Below, one piece after another: positions 8,218 to 17,845 of a DNA stretch of 64,000 nt. The notes below the pieces were generated by a model that saw nothing but the letters and a program-made list of their open reading frames with translations, made no database searches and was not told the DNA's origin. Origin of the DNA: Segatella albensis DSM 11370 = JCM 12258 (lineage in GTDB: Bacteria > Bacteroidota > Bacteroidia > Bacteroidales > Bacteroidaceae); NCBI RefSeq assembly GCF_000426565.1, contig NZ_AUFP01000002.1, forward strand, positions 124,001 through 188,000. The letters are read 5' to 3'. The position numbers and the translations under genes were made by a program. Positions within the stretch are counted from its first letter, which is position 1, and each line of letters begins with the position of its first letter.

Positions 8218-11200
8218 CTACGCACTTATTTTTTCTAATAGATTACATGCTTCTTCTACAGAATGCACATCTTTTATACTCATAAAGCGCTTACTATTTT
8301 TCTCCTTAAGTTTTGCACGTTGTATCGCAATCGTCGCATAATTGATGATCTTACCAAACATCTGACTCTGATAGAATACACTCTTGCTGTTGGCAACAAA
8401 TTGGAGTTGCATGATTCCTTGGCGAAGGATAATCTTCTCACATCCCAATCGCTTGCCCAAACGACGAAGACGAACGACTTGCATCAATTCCTCGCCCTCT
8501 TTTGGAACAGCACCGAATCGGTCGATAAGACGCTTGCGATATTCTGCCAACTCCGTATCATCCTCTATACGATCGAGTTCACGATAAAGAAGCATACGCT
8601 CACTACTTCCCGGAACATAATTATCAGGGAAATACATTTCCAGATCACTCTCTATCGAACAGTCGTCAACAAAGTCATCACCTGTTACTTGCTTTCCTTC
8701 TGCGATTTGTTCTGCATACAAATCCTGGAACTCATCATTCTTTAATTCTGCAAGAGCCTGATTAAGAATCTTCTGATAGGTCTCATAACCTAAATCTGCC
8801 ATAAATCCACTCTGTTCAGCTCCCAACAGATTACCCGCGCCACGAATATCAAGATCCTGCATGGCCAAATTGAATCCACTACCAAGTTCTGAGAACGTTT
8901 CCAACGCCTCCAAACGGCGACGAGCGTCTTGACTAAGCACACTCTTAGGAGGTGCCAGCAGATAGCAGAAAGCCTTACGGTTGGAACGCCCTACTCTACC
9001 ACGCATCTGGTGGAGGTCTGACAATCCGAATCTATGGGCATCATTGATGATGATGGTATTGGCATTGGATATGTCTATACCATTTGCCACAATCGTCGTA
9101 GAGAGCAATACATCATAATCATAGTTCATGAACCCCATAAGTATATTTTCCAGTTCCTCAGGTTTCATCTGTCCATGTCCTATAGCGATGCGCGCATCCG
9201 GAACATATTTATGAATCAGTTCTGCTATAGCCGGCAGATTATTGATTCTATCGTTTACGAAATACACCTGTCCGTTACGACTCATCTCAAAGTTAATAGC
9301 ATCTGCTATCACCTCGTGTCCAAATGTTGTCAACTCGGTTTGAATTGGATAACGGTTTGGTGGTGGTGTACGGATAATACTCATATCTCTTGCTCCCATC
9401 AACGAGAATTGCAAGGTACGAGGTATCGGGGTTGCCGACATCGTCAAGGTGTCGACATTCGATTTCAGTTTACGAAGTTTTTCTTTCGTAGATACACCAA
9501 ACTTCTGCTCCTCATCAATAATAAGAAGTCCCAAGTCTTTCCATTTCACCGATTTACCAATCAGTTTATGTGTACCAATGAGAATATCTATCTTTCCCTG
9601 CTCCAAATCAGCAAGGACTTCTCTCGTCTGTTTGGCCGTACGGGCACGAGACAGATAGTCTACCCGTACAGGGAACTGCTCCAATCGTTTCTTGAATGTC
9701 TGATAATGCTGATAAGCCAAAACCGTGGTAGGGACAAGGACAGCGACCTGCTTAGAATCGCATGCTGCCTTGAATGCTGCACGTACGGCAACCTCTGTCT
9801 TTCCGAAGCCAACATCACCACAAACCAAACGATCCATAGGGCGACGACTCTCCATATCTCCTTTTACATCCTGAGTTGCCTTATATTGATCTGGCGTGTC
9901 TTCATACAAGAAACTAGCTTCCAACTCATGCTGCATATAGCTGTCAGCACTATATGCAAAGCCTTCCTGATGGCGACGAGTCGCATAGAGTTTGATAAGA
10001 TCACGCGCAATATCCTTGATCTTCTTCTTGGTCTTATTCTTTAACTTCTCCCAAGCACCTGTTCCCAAGGTGGAAAGACGAGGGGGCTCATCTGTATTAC
10101 TGTTACGATACTTGGAGATTTTATATAAAGAATGAATGGAGACATCCACGATATCATTATTCTGATATATGATACGAATCATCTCCTGATAGCTATCACC
10201 TGTAGGAACACGGACGAGACCACCGAATTTACCGATACCGAAATCGACATGAACGATAAAGTCACCTGGCTCCATCTCCTGAAGTTCCTTCATAGACAAT
10301 GCCATCTTGCCCGAGCGAGCAGCGTCAGACCTTAGATTATACTTATGATATCTGTCGAAGATCTGATGATCCGTGAAATAGCATACTTTCAGATCATCAT
10401 CAACAAAACCTTCATGAAGGGTATGATCTACCGGTTCAAAGACGATAGATTTGGCCTGTGGTGCATCCATATCAGCAAAGATATCTTTCAGACGTTCTGT
10501 CTGTTTCTTGCTATCGGCAAAGACATACAGTTTATACCCCTTCAGCATATAGTCTTCGAAGGCCTGTACCAGCAAGTCAAAATTCTTATGGAATAACGGT
10601 TGTGGCTGAATATGAAATTCTATCGTAGCCTGCGGAGTTCCCGTTGGTCGATTACCGAACTCAATACGCTTAAAGGATGCAGCAGATTCTGTAAAACGAG
10701 TAGCAGTAACCAGATTGCTATCCTTCTCCATCTGTCTACGGATTTGCTCTTGTTCTACTTCCGTAGCCCCTTCCAAGCGCTCGACCATTGCTTGAGAAGA
10801 GAACCCATCCTTGTATATCTGCTCTATACTATCATGAACATAAGAGAATTCCTTCATCACGAGTAAGGTATCGGAAGGAAGGAAATCCAAGAAAGGAACT
10901 TTATCGGTTTGTATCTGAGCTAATTCCGGGACGATATCTATTTCGACCTTCTTATCTTTTGATAGTTGCGTTTCTACCTCAAAAGTACGAATGGTATCGA
11001 TTTCATCACCAAAGAAATCAATACGGAAAGGATATTCACAACTATAACTGAACACATCAAGAATAGAACCACGCACGGCAAACTGTCCCGGTTCATAAAC
11101 ATAATCAGTCTCGCTGAATCCATACTCGCGCAATTTCTTTTCCAACTCATTAAGTTCGCACGAGTTACCGGTTTTCAGTTTGATCAGGCGATCATCGAGT

Positions 11201-11607
11201 CGTGTTTTAGAGACGACAAGTTCTGCCAAAGCCTGCGGATAGGTTATCACGAACAAATCGCCAGCACCTAAACGTGCCAGCACCTCGGTGCGTAAGATTT
11301 CATTAGCCCTATCACGTTGTCCATATTTGACAGCACGTTTATAGCTACTTGGAAAATAAAGGACACGCTGTTCACCCAGTATCTGCTTCAGGTCATTATA
11401 GAAATAGCCGGCCTGTTCTTCGTCATCAAGAACAAACAATACCGTTTCCTTCAATCTATTTGCTATAGAAGCAAATAGTATAGATGACGATGAAGCCAAC
11501 AAACCCTTAAGAAAGAGATGTTTTACCGACTCCTTCTCTAACATCGTAAGGAGGGCTGCCGCCTGAGGCAACTCCCCATACAATCTTTTTACTTCTTCTA
11601 TTGTCAT
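8218..11607 (-). CDS. mfd: Transcription-repair coupling factor
   Basis: 1129 residues, full length. In order: the UvrB-like N-terminal damage-recognition modules (about 1-350), the RNA-polymerase-interacting CarD-like domain starting at EMEPGDFIVHVDFGIGKFGG (about 455-530), the helicase core with Walker A GDVGFGKTE and DEEQ box (IIDEEQKFG), the motif VI region QMRGRVGRS, and the C-terminal TRCF domain. Mfd removes RNA polymerase stalled at DNA lesions and recruits UvrA. It is the second gene of a two-gene operon: it begins 3 bases after the glycosyltransferase gene at 11611-12360. Confidence 0.97.
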   Translation of the reverse strand: MTIEEVKRLYGELPQAAALLTMLEKESVKHLFLKGLLASSSSILFASIANRLKETVLFVLDDEEQAGYFYNDLKQILGEQRVLYFPSSYKRAVKYGQRDRANEILRTEVLARLGAGDLFVITYPQALAELVVSKTRLDDRLIKLKTGNSCELNELEKKLREYGFSETDYVYEPGQFAVRGSILDVFSYSCEYPFRIDFFGDEIDTIRTFEVETQLSKDKKVEIDIVPELAQIQTDKVPFLDFLPSDTLLVMKEFSYVHDSIEQIYKDGFSSQAMVERLEGATEVEQEQIRRQMEKDSNLVTATRFTESAASFKRIEFGNRPTGTPQATIEFHIQPQPLFHKNFDLLVQAFEDYMLKGYKLYVFADSKKQTERLKDIFADMDAPQAKSIVFEPVDHTLHEGFVDDDLKVCYFTDHQIFDRYHKYNLRSDAARSGKMALSMKELQEMEPGDFIVHVDFGIGKFGGLVRVPTGDSYQEMIRIIYQNNDIVDVSIHSLYKISKYRNSNTDEPPRLSTLGTGAWEKLKNKTKKKIKDIARDLIKLYATRRHQEGFAYSADSYMQHELEASFLYEDTPDQYKATQDVKGDMESRRPMDRLVCGDVGFGKTEVAVRAAFKAACDSKQVAVLVPTTVLAYQHYQTFKKRLEQFPVRVDYLSRARTAKQTREVLADLEQGKIDILIGTHKLIGKSVKWKDLGLLIIDEEQKFGVSTKEKLRKLKSNVDTLTMSATPIPRTLQFSLMGARDMSIIRTPPPNRYPIQTELTTFGHEVIADAINFEMSRNGQVYFVNDRINNLPAIAELIHKYVPDARIAIGHGQMKPEELENILMGFMNYDYDVLLSTTIVANGIDISNANTIIINDAHRFGLSDLHQMRGRVGRSNRKAFCYLLAPPKSVLSQDARRRLEALETFSELGSGFNLAMQDLDIRGAGNLLGAEQSGFMADLGYETYQKILNQALAELKNDEFQDLYAEQIAEGKQVTGDDFVDDCSIESDLEMYFPDNYVPGSSERMLLYRELDRIEDDTELAEYRKRLIDRFGAVPKEGEELMQVVRLRRLGKRLGCEKIILRQGIMQLQFVANSKSVFYQSQMFGKIINYATIAIQRAKLKEKNSKRFMSIKDVHSVEEACNLLEKISA

Positions 11608-11610
11608 ATA

Positions 11611-12360
11611 TTACTCCGGCATCTTCGGATATTTGCGAAACCAACCGTCTAAGCGGAGACGCATCACTCCAAAGAAAGCTTCACCGAAAATACCTCCATT
11701 CATCTTGCTCACACCTTCACGACGATTCACGAAGATAACTGGTACTTCTTTTATCTTGAAGCCGATCTTATGTGCCGTATATTTCATTTCAATCTGGAAA
11801 GCATACCCCTTAAAACGGATTTCATCAAGCGGTAAAGTCTCTAAGACACGACGCTTGTAGCATACAAATCCAGCTGTAGTATCATGAACCTCAAATCCTG
11901 TAACAAACCTAACATACTTAGATGCGAAATAACTCATCAAGACACGACCGATAGGCCAATTGACAACATTCACACCACTTACATATCTACTACCAATAGC
12001 AACATCATTACCTTCATCATGATTAGCGGCATATAGCCTTGGCAAATCATTAGGATCATGAGAGAAGTCGGCATCCATCTCGAAAATATACTCATATTTC
12101 CGTTCCAAAGCCCACTTGAATCCTGCAATATAGGCAGTTCCTAAGCCCAACTTTCCTGAACGTTCGATAATAAATAGGCGGTCAGAGAATTCCGTTGAGA
12201 TCAGATTATGAACTATCGTAGCAGTCCCATCAGGGCTACCGTCATCAATAACCAAGATATGAAAACATTTCTCCAGGCCAAATACAGCACGGATTATTTT
12301 CTCTATATTTTCCTTCTCGTTATAGGTTGGTATAATAACGATGCTATCACTTTCGTTCAT
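11611..12360 (-). CDS. Polyprenol-phosphate glycosyltransferase (GT2, Dpm1-like)
   Basis: 249 residues with a GT-A fold: IIPTYNEKENI at the N terminus, the DDGSPDGT nucleotide-binding motif, and the metal-binding EMDADFSHDP. This set is typical of polyprenol monophosphomannose synthases (Dpm1/Ppm1), which load a sugar from a nucleotide donor onto polyprenol phosphate at the inner membrane. No C-terminal membrane helices are present, as in soluble Dpm1-type enzymes. The acceptor product may serve protein O-glycosylation or cell-surface glycan assembly. Co-transcribed with mfd; promoter at 12381-12388. Confidence 0.88.
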   Translation of the reverse strand: MNESDSIVIIPTYNEKENIEKIIRAVFGLEKCFHILVIDDGSPDGTATIVHNLISTEFSDRLFIIERSGKLGLGTAYIAGFKWALERKYEYIFEMDADFSHDPNDLPRLYAANHDEGNDVAIGSRYVSGVNVVNWPIGRVLMSYFASKYVRFVTGFEVHDTTAGFVCYKRRVLETLPLDEIRFKGYAFQIEMKYTAHKIGFKIKEVPVIFVNRREGVSKMNGGIFGEAFFGVMRLRLDGWFRKYPKMPE

Positions 12361-12380
12361 AATTTCTAAATTTTATAATG

Positions 12381-12388
12381 CAAAGGTA
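12381..12388 (-). promoter_or_regulatory. Promoter of the glycosyltransferase-mfd operon
   Basis: Minus strand TACCTTTG, 21 bases before the ATG at 12360. Confidence 0.6.
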
Positions 12389-12402
12389 ATATTTTATTTT
12401 GA

Positions 12403-13161
12403 TTATTGGTCAGGATTTTCTACAAAACCTTGATATTTTGGCTCTAGCCCACTCATCACGGCTTCGTAACTACGTTCCATTTGATTCTTTATGTTCTCCG
12501 GACCTTTACCCTTTGGCTTTATTGGTTTGTGGATGGTAAGTGTCAGTGGATGCCAGAATATCCAATACAAATCTTTGGTTCTTGGCTTGACATCGAAACT
12601 ACCGTTGATCGTCAACGGAACAACGGGCAGCTGCAATTCGTCGGCCAACATGAATGCTCCTCTTCTGAATACTCCCATATGACCCGTAAAGCTTCGGGCT
12701 CCCTCCGGGAATACTACGAGAGACATACCTTCTTTCAGTGTCTCACGGGCTTTATCATAAGATGCTCTAATCTTAGAAGGACCACTCTTATCTACAAAAA
12801 TATGATGCGCATATTCACAAGCAATACCTACCAATGGTATCTTGCGGATGCCTTTCTTCATCATCCATTTGAAATTTCTATTCAGGAAACCATAGATCAG
12901 GAAGATATCGAAAGCACCCTGATGGTTGGCGACAAAGACATAACTCTGATTCTTATCCAAATTTTCTCGCCCTTCTACTCTGACAGGAAGCATCAAAATA
13001 CGGATTGTTAACCACGACCACCACTTTCCAGGATAATATCCCCAGAAGTGTCCATCTCCTACCATACTACCTAATGTAGTTGTCAATGACGTTAGAATAC
13101 TTGCTACCAAAAAGATTGGTATAGCTATAAACAACTGATAAATACGATATAAATACTTCAT
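12403..13161 (-). CDS. plsC: 1-acyl-sn-glycerol-3-phosphate acyltransferase
   Basis: 252 residues. An N-terminal membrane segment (about 8-30) is followed by the acyltransferase block I motif NHQGAFD (the HX4D box), block III FPEGARS, and the VPLTINGS region. PlsC-type enzymes add the second acyl chain to lysophosphatidic acid in phospholipid synthesis. It is the last gene of the minus-strand run that starts near 17320; it follows the metallophosphoesterase gene by 4 bases, so is almost certainly co-transcribed with it. Confidence 0.92.
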   Translation of the reverse strand: MKYLYRIYQLFIAIPIFLVASILTSLTTTLGSMVGDGHFWGYYPGKWWSWLTIRILMLPVRVEGRENLDKNQSYVFVANHQGAFDIFLIYGFLNRNFKWMMKKGIRKIPLVGIACEYAHHIFVDKSGPSKIRASYDKARETLKEGMSLVVFPEGARSFTGHMGVFRRGAFMLADELQLPVVPLTINGSFDVKPRTKDLYWIFWHPLTLTIHKPIKPKGKGPENIKNQMERSYEAVMSGLEPKYQGFVENPDQ

Positions 13162-13165
13162 AATA

Positions 13166-14353
13166 TTATTTTCGATGAAGGGTGATTACTACGATCTCTG
13201 GCGTTATACCAAAACGAATTGGGATGACGCCTCCTAAACCACCACTGACATATAGGTATCTTCCATCTTTCTCATATAAACCATAATCTTGTTTATAGGA
13301 GAAAAGCGTTGGGCGTAACCCTAACACTCCTATTTGTCCGCCATGTGTATGACCTGACAAAGTAAGTTGTACATGAGAGTGAGGAAGTATGTCTTCTTCC
13401 CATGCTTTAGGGTCATGCTGTAACATGACTATAAAATCGTTTGGTTTAGTTCCTGATAATGTTTTCTTAAGATTGGCCTTTGCAGGTGAATGAGCATTCT
13501 TACCATCACCTCCGTTTTCTTCGCCTGCCAAGACAAAATACTGGCTCTTGTCTCTTGAATATATTTTTCTGTTCTGATTCTTAAGTAGGGTCCATCCCAG
13601 ATCACGCTCCTGCAGTTGTAGAAGTTTTTCATTCTTCACTTTTACTGTCTGAGGGGCTTTTATATAGACACTATAATCATGATTTCCGAGAACACTATAC
13701 ACAGGGATACCCAACGCTGCCAACCTACTCAGTTGCATCTTCTGTTTATCAATCTCCGTAGGTTCCATATTTTGCAGATCACCTGTAAAGCAAACCATAT
13801 CCGGATTCTGTGCTATGATACTGTCCATATCGCGCTTCAAGGTGTAATCCATGACTTCATTAAATGTTCCGATATGGGCATCACTGAACTGGACGATTTT
13901 ATATCCTTCAAAAGATTCCGGAAGATCATGGAATGTCAAATCGAGATGTCGTACCTTCAACTTACGAGGACCAATCGTCAGACTATAAAAGAAAAGTAAT
14001 GTAACCACAAAGGCTATTGCATAACCGACAATAGAACCCCAGTTTATTTTCATGGGAATGAACTTTCGGATACGCTTTCCCACGAAACTACAGACGACAT
14101 ATGCAAATTTAGGAACAATGAGAATCCCCCAAAAGTAGAAATAGACTATGATCCATATCTGTTCTGAAGGAAGGAAATTATCCGTACATGCAAGCATTGT
14201 CGTATATACGATCATAAAGAGCGCAGGACACCACCACAAGAGGCGCTTCCACCAACAATAGGGGTTAAGCATGTGTCGCAGATAGTGTCTGTCGAGATAT
14301 ATGTCTGGCAGGACTATCAACAATAATATCCATATAAATACTCTTAATATCAT
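13166..14353 (-). CDS. Membrane-anchored calcineurin-like metallophosphoesterase
   Basis: 395 residues. About four hydrophobic segments occupy the first 135 residues (around 2-22, 38-58, 68-88 and 110-130); the catalytic domain follows with the full metallophosphoesterase signature: FSDAHIG, TGDLQN, GNHDYS, LQHDP and SGHTHGGQ. This matches the YkuE/YaeI-like group, in which related proteins hydrolyse UDP-sugar nucleotides or phosphodiesters at the membrane surface. The true substrate cannot be told from sequence. Sits between the MetH-activation gene and plsC in a tight operon (10 and 4 bases). Confidence 0.9.
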   Translation of the reverse strand: MILRVFIWILLLIVLPDIYLDRHYLRHMLNPYCWWKRLLWWCPALFMIVYTTMLACTDNFLPSEQIWIIVYFYFWGILIVPKFAYVVCSFVGKRIRKFIPMKINWGSIVGYAIAFVVTLLFFYSLTIGPRKLKVRHLDLTFHDLPESFEGYKIVQFSDAHIGTFNEVMDYTLKRDMDSIIAQNPDMVCFTGDLQNMEPTEIDKQKMQLSRLAALGIPVYSVLGNHDYSVYIKAPQTVKVKNEKLLQLQERDLGWTLLKNQNRKIYSRDKSQYFVLAGEENGGDGKNAHSPAKANLKKTLSGTKPNDFIVMLQHDPKAWEEDILPHSHVQLTLSGHTHGGQIGVLGLRPTLFSYKQDYGLYEKDGRYLYVSGGLGGVIPIRFGITPEIVVITLHRK

Positions 14354-14363
14354 CTTATAAATT

Positions 14364-15182
14364 CTATTTTTTCAAGAGACTCATCTCCAAGAACTTTCTT
14401 ACCATCGTCAATGGTAATCCTCGACGGGCAGCGTAATCTGCCAATTGGTCTTCTCCTATCTTACCCAGTTCGAAATATCTGCTCTGTGGATGAGCGAACA
14501 TAAAGCCACTAACACTGGCATGGGGTTGCATCATTCCGCTCTCTGTGAGTCGAACACCCACTTGTTTCATATCCAGAAGTTCATCAAGAAGAAAATTGAT
14601 ACTGGTATCCGGGAGTGACGGATATCCCACAGCAGGGCGTATACCTTGATATTCTTCATTATGTGTTTGCTCCATTGTAAGTTGCTCGTCCGGAGCATAC
14701 CCCCAATATTTTCTTCTTACTTCTTCGTGCATCTTCTCTGCCGTTCCCTCTGCCAGACGGTCAGCCAGTACCTGCGAAAGCATGCGTTCATAGACATCTT
14801 CATGATAGTCATTTCTCACATCTGCCTCTACGGTCACACAAAAGATGCCTATTTGGTCTGTCTTTCCATCTGTTACCGGGATAATGAAATCAGCAAGACA
14901 GAGATTCGGTTCCGCCGACTGGGTACTTTTCTGCTGACGGAGCATTGGGATTCTCAATCCGCCCACGAGCAAGTCATCCCCGTCACTATTAGCGGCAAAG
15001 ATTCCGAAACGAGCCAGACAACGGTACTTCTTTTCCCATGTTTTCAGCATCTTTTCGGCATCATCTCTCAGTTTTCTCTTAGCCTTTTCAGGTTTCCCCG
15101 TCATTCCCCATGTATGGTAGAAATAGAGCCAGTTGATATATGGAGAGATGTCGCTAACTTGATATGTGAGTTGTTTGATCAC
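14364..15182 (-). CDS. Stand-alone methionine synthase reactivation-domain protein
   Basis: 272 residues resembling only the C-terminal S-adenosylmethionine-binding (reactivation) domain of cobalamin-dependent MetH: KYWGYAPDE, RPAVGYPSLPD and SGMMQPHASVSG fit the AdoMet-contact motifs (RPAxGYPxxPD and ESxAMxPxASVSG). In MetH this domain re-methylates cob(II)alamin with AdoMet after accidental oxidation. Here it is a separate polypeptide, so the organism probably has a split MetH with the catalytic part elsewhere. It begins with GTG at 15182, overlapping the pyrC stop codon by one base; no upstream ATG fits the frame as well. Confidence 0.85.
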   Translation of the reverse strand: MIKQLTYQVSDISPYINWLYFYHTWGMTGKPEKAKRKLRDDAEKMLKTWEKKYRCLARFGIFAANSDGDDLLVGGLRIPMLRQQKSTQSAEPNLCLADFIIPVTDGKTDQIGIFCVTVEADVRNDYHEDVYERMLSQVLADRLAEGTAEKMHEEVRRKYWGYAPDEQLTMEQTHNEEYQGIRPAVGYPSLPDTSINFLLDELLDMKQVGVRLTESGMMQPHASVSGFMFAHPQSRYFELGKIGEDQLADYAARRGLPLTMVRKFLEMSLLKK

Positions 15183-16504
15183 TAGGCGCGGAATTTTATC
15201 TCTTCTCCTCTATAACTTTCATCTAATGTTTCCTTATGATATACAATATGTCCATTACAGATTGTATAGGCTACACGCCACTGATAGTGGTGTCCTTCCA
15301 TAGGGCTCCATTTGCATTTGCTCTGAATATCGTCTACAGATACCGTCCACGGTTCTTTCTTTACGATTACAACATCTGCTTTATAGTTCGGACGAAGGAA
15401 GCCTCGACGTGAGACTTCAAACAGGCGGGCCGGCTGATGCGACATCAGTTCTACAAGTCGCTCTATGGTGAGCACTCCTTGATCAACCAATTCGAGCATC
15501 GTCACCAACGAGAATTGCAACATGGGCATTCCCGATGCGGCATGAGCACATCCCCCTACTTTATCTTTTAATTCATGAGGGGCGTGATCTGTACCGATGC
15601 AAGATATTCTTCCATCCATCAGCGCTTTGCGAATGGCATCTCTGTCAGTACAACTTTTTATCGACGGATTACATTTTATTCGTGTCCCCTTTTCTGCATA
15701 ATCTTCATCAGTAAAAAACAGATGGGCGATACATGCTTCTAGGGTGATATTCTTATCTGCCAAAGTGAGTTCGTCGGCTGTGGAGATATGGGCGATATGG
15801 AGATGTGCCCCACTTTCATTGGCTAGTTGAGCCGCCAAACTACTACTCTGATAGCAGGCCTCGGCGCTTCGAATCTCTGCATGATGAATGACATCGGGAT
15901 CCTCACCATATTTTTCCTTAGCTTGTTTCATATTCTCATTGATCAACTTCGTATCTTCACAATGAGTCATTACCGGGAGGTTTCTTTCCTTGGCGATATG
16001 GAAAATTTCGCGAAGACTGTCCATCTTGTCAACAAGCATATTGCCTGTGCTGGCTCCCATGAACAACTTGATACCCGGAACCCTTGTTGCATCGACAGTT
16101 CTTAGTACCTCGGCATTGTCATTCGTGGCACCAATAAAGAAGCTATAGTTTACGTGACTTTTCTCTGCTCCCAAAGAGAACTTCTCCTCTAAAGTTTCGA
16201 TGCTCGTTGTCTGAGGATTCGTATTCGGCATATCGAAGAAAGAGGTAACACCGCCAAATGCGGCAGCACGGCTCTCGCTTTCGATGTCTGCCTTTCGCGT
16301 TAATCCTGGCTCACGGAAATGAACATGCTCATCGATGACGCCGGGTAATACAAAACATCCCGTAGCATCTATAATCTGATCATAGTTGCCACGGGCTATC
16401 CCATCATTTATGATTTCAAGTATATGATCGTTTTCAATAACAAGGTCACCCACAAAAGAATGTCCTTCATTTACGATCGTTCCACCTTTTAATAATATTT
16501 TCAT
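15182..16504 (-). CDS. pyrC: Dihydroorotase
   Basis: 440 residues, the size of the longer type I dihydroorotases. Metal ligands are visible: DEHVHFREPG, the carboxylated lysine in GIKLFMGAS, THCED, HIAHIS and GTDHAPH. The enzyme cyclises carbamoyl-aspartate to dihydroorotate in pyrimidine synthesis, in the cytoplasm. It starts 9 bases after the DUF4369 lipoprotein gene and its last base is shared with the next gene. Confidence 0.95.
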   Translation of the reverse strand: MKILLKGGTIVNEGHSFVGDLVIENDHILEIINDGIARGNYDQIIDATGCFVLPGVIDEHVHFREPGLTRKADIESESRAAAFGGVTSFFDMPNTNPQTTSIETLEEKFSLGAEKSHVNYSFFIGATNDNAEVLRTVDATRVPGIKLFMGASTGNMLVDKMDSLREIFHIAKERNLPVMTHCEDTKLINENMKQAKEKYGEDPDVIHHAEIRSAEACYQSSSLAAQLANESGAHLHIAHISTADELTLADKNITLEACIAHLFFTDEDYAEKGTRIKCNPSIKSCTDRDAIRKALMDGRISCIGTDHAPHELKDKVGGCAHAASGMPMLQFSLVTMLELVDQGVLTIERLVELMSHQPARLFEVSRRGFLRPNYKADVVIVKKEPWTVSVDDIQSKCKWSPMEGHHYQWRVAYTICNGHIVYHKETLDESYRGEEIKFRA

Positions 16505-16513
16505 TAATATATA

Positions 16514-17320
16514 TTAGTTGGCCGGAGTATTCTGAGTTGCTGGTGCTGCCAATTCGTTTGCCGTAGGAGCAGGAGCAGCATCTGGATTCTGCGGTTGTAC
16601 CTGAGGAGCCTGTACAGGAGCCTCACGTGTACCATTCATTATTTCTTCGTTTTCCTGCGCTTTCTGATAATAATCCTTTACATAAGGATCGTTCTTAAAG
16701 GTATCGGTAGCCTTACTCATGATATCCTCTATCCATGGAGTAAGGATAGGATACTGGTTGTTGATGGTAACCATGAAGAACACACCAGGGCCCAGTATAT
16801 TATCGAAATTATCCGTTACAAAATTTGTGATTAGTCGGTCTTCTTGCTCAGACAGGCGCTGTGCCTCCACATTCAAGCGCTGGTTCACGACCTCCATATT
16901 TCTACCATTCATAATGGCTTGGTCATGCTTATGAACCAATTCAGCCTCTTGATTCTTTAACTGATTATACTTACTAAAGAACTTTGAAAGTTTGTCATTT
17001 AGAGGAGTACCCGTAACGGTCTGTTGCGCATAATCAATTTTGACATTGATATCACCACTCTCCAGCACCAAAGGCAATACGCTCTGATCATCCATGAAGA
17101 TGCTGGCCATTCTCACAGAATCCACAGTACCGGAGAACTGAAACTGTCCATGAAGAACGTCGCAAGAATCTATTTTCTTGAAATCATTATTTTTGAGCAC
17201 TTTCAGGTATAGCATCTGTCCGTCAAGTGTTGAAACATTGCTATTACCTTGCACATTATAAGAGTTGACACAAGAGGTCAATGCCAACAGAGAGAAGAGA
17301 GTGTATATAATTTTATTCAT
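16514..17320 (-). CDS. DUF4369-type lipoprotein
   Basis: 268 residues with a signal peptide and lipobox (LLALTSC, Cys17), then a domain resembling DUF4369 (LDGQMLYLKVLKNNDFKKIDSC ... FSGTVD), the N-terminal module often found before thioredoxin-like domains in Bacteroidetes. No CxxC thioredoxin motif is present; instead the C-terminal third is a Gln/Pro/Ala-rich tail. A predicted coiled-coil-like stretch lies around residues 115-160. Envelope protein of unknown role, first gene of the run leading to plsC. Confidence 0.75.
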   Translation of the reverse strand: MNKIIYTLFSLLALTSCVNSYNVQGNSNVSTLDGQMLYLKVLKNNDFKKIDSCDVLHGQFQFSGTVDSVRMASIFMDDQSVLPLVLESGDINVKIDYAQQTVTGTPLNDKLSKFFSKYNQLKNQEAELVHKHDQAIMNGRNMEVVNQRLNVEAQRLSEQEDRLITNFVTDNFDNILGPGVFFMVTINNQYPILTPWIEDIMSKATDTFKNDPYVKDYYQKAQENEEIMNGTREAPVQAPQVQPQNPDAAPAPTANELAAPATQNTPAN

Positions 17321-17342
17321 AAGCCGGTATTAAGTTCAAGAA

Positions 17343-17350
17343 CAAAGGTA
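17343..17350 (-). promoter_or_regulatory. Promoter of the DUF4369-pyrC-plsC operon
   Basis: Minus strand TACCTTTG, 23 bases before the ATG at 17320. Confidence 0.6.
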
Positions 17351-17419
17351 CAATGTATTATTGTTCCTAGAAAATATTTTTATGCAATTTAATTGTATCT
17401 GCCGAAGTTTTAGTATTTT

Positions 17420-17845
17420 TTATTCTTTTCGAAGTTCATGACTGATACGATGTGTCGTGTACAATTCCAATATGGCAGCCACCAGCAATAATACAACCCA
17501 CTTATTATAAAAATAGGTGATGTATGTTTCATAGTTCTCGAATAAGGAACGGAAAAAGCCATAAACGGTATCTACCATGGATATGCCCGCCAATACAAAG
17601 AATATATCAGCGAAGACCTGTATTTTCTTCAGTCTCTTGATTACAATATTAGTGCCTTCATAGATTTGCATAGCCTGAATGACAGAAAACAAGACTGTTC
17701 CGAGAAGGAATATCCAGCACGTTACCATCATCAACTTGGGATAAACAAAACCAAAAGCAAAGCATCCGGCTCCTATCACCATCATTAAGCCACCAATCAA
17801 AAACAGAGCGCTCTGCAATTTACTCAATTGTTTCATCGTCTTCAT
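17420..17845 (-). CDS. Small four-helix membrane protein of unknown function
   Basis: 141 residues with four hydrophobic segments (about 13-32, 37-58, 78-95 and 112-132) and short charged ends. I do not recognise a named family, although small proteins of this kind are common next to divIC in Bacteroidales. Its first 26 bases overlap the end of the divIC frame, which makes co-transcription and translational coupling likely. Function cannot be inferred. Confidence 0.7.
   Translation of the reverse strand: MKTMKQLSKLQSALFLIGGLMMVIGAGCFAFGFVYPKLMMVTCWIFLLGTVLFSVIQAMQIYEGTNIVIKRLKKIQVFADIFFVLAGISMVDTVYGFFRSLFENYETYITYFYNKWVVLLLVAAILELYTTHRISHELRKE

Noticed and set aside
9034-10044. 336-codon plus-strand frame inside mfd
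   Set aside because: It is antisense to the conserved helicase core of mfd, which has all expected motifs; the plus frame shows no family features.
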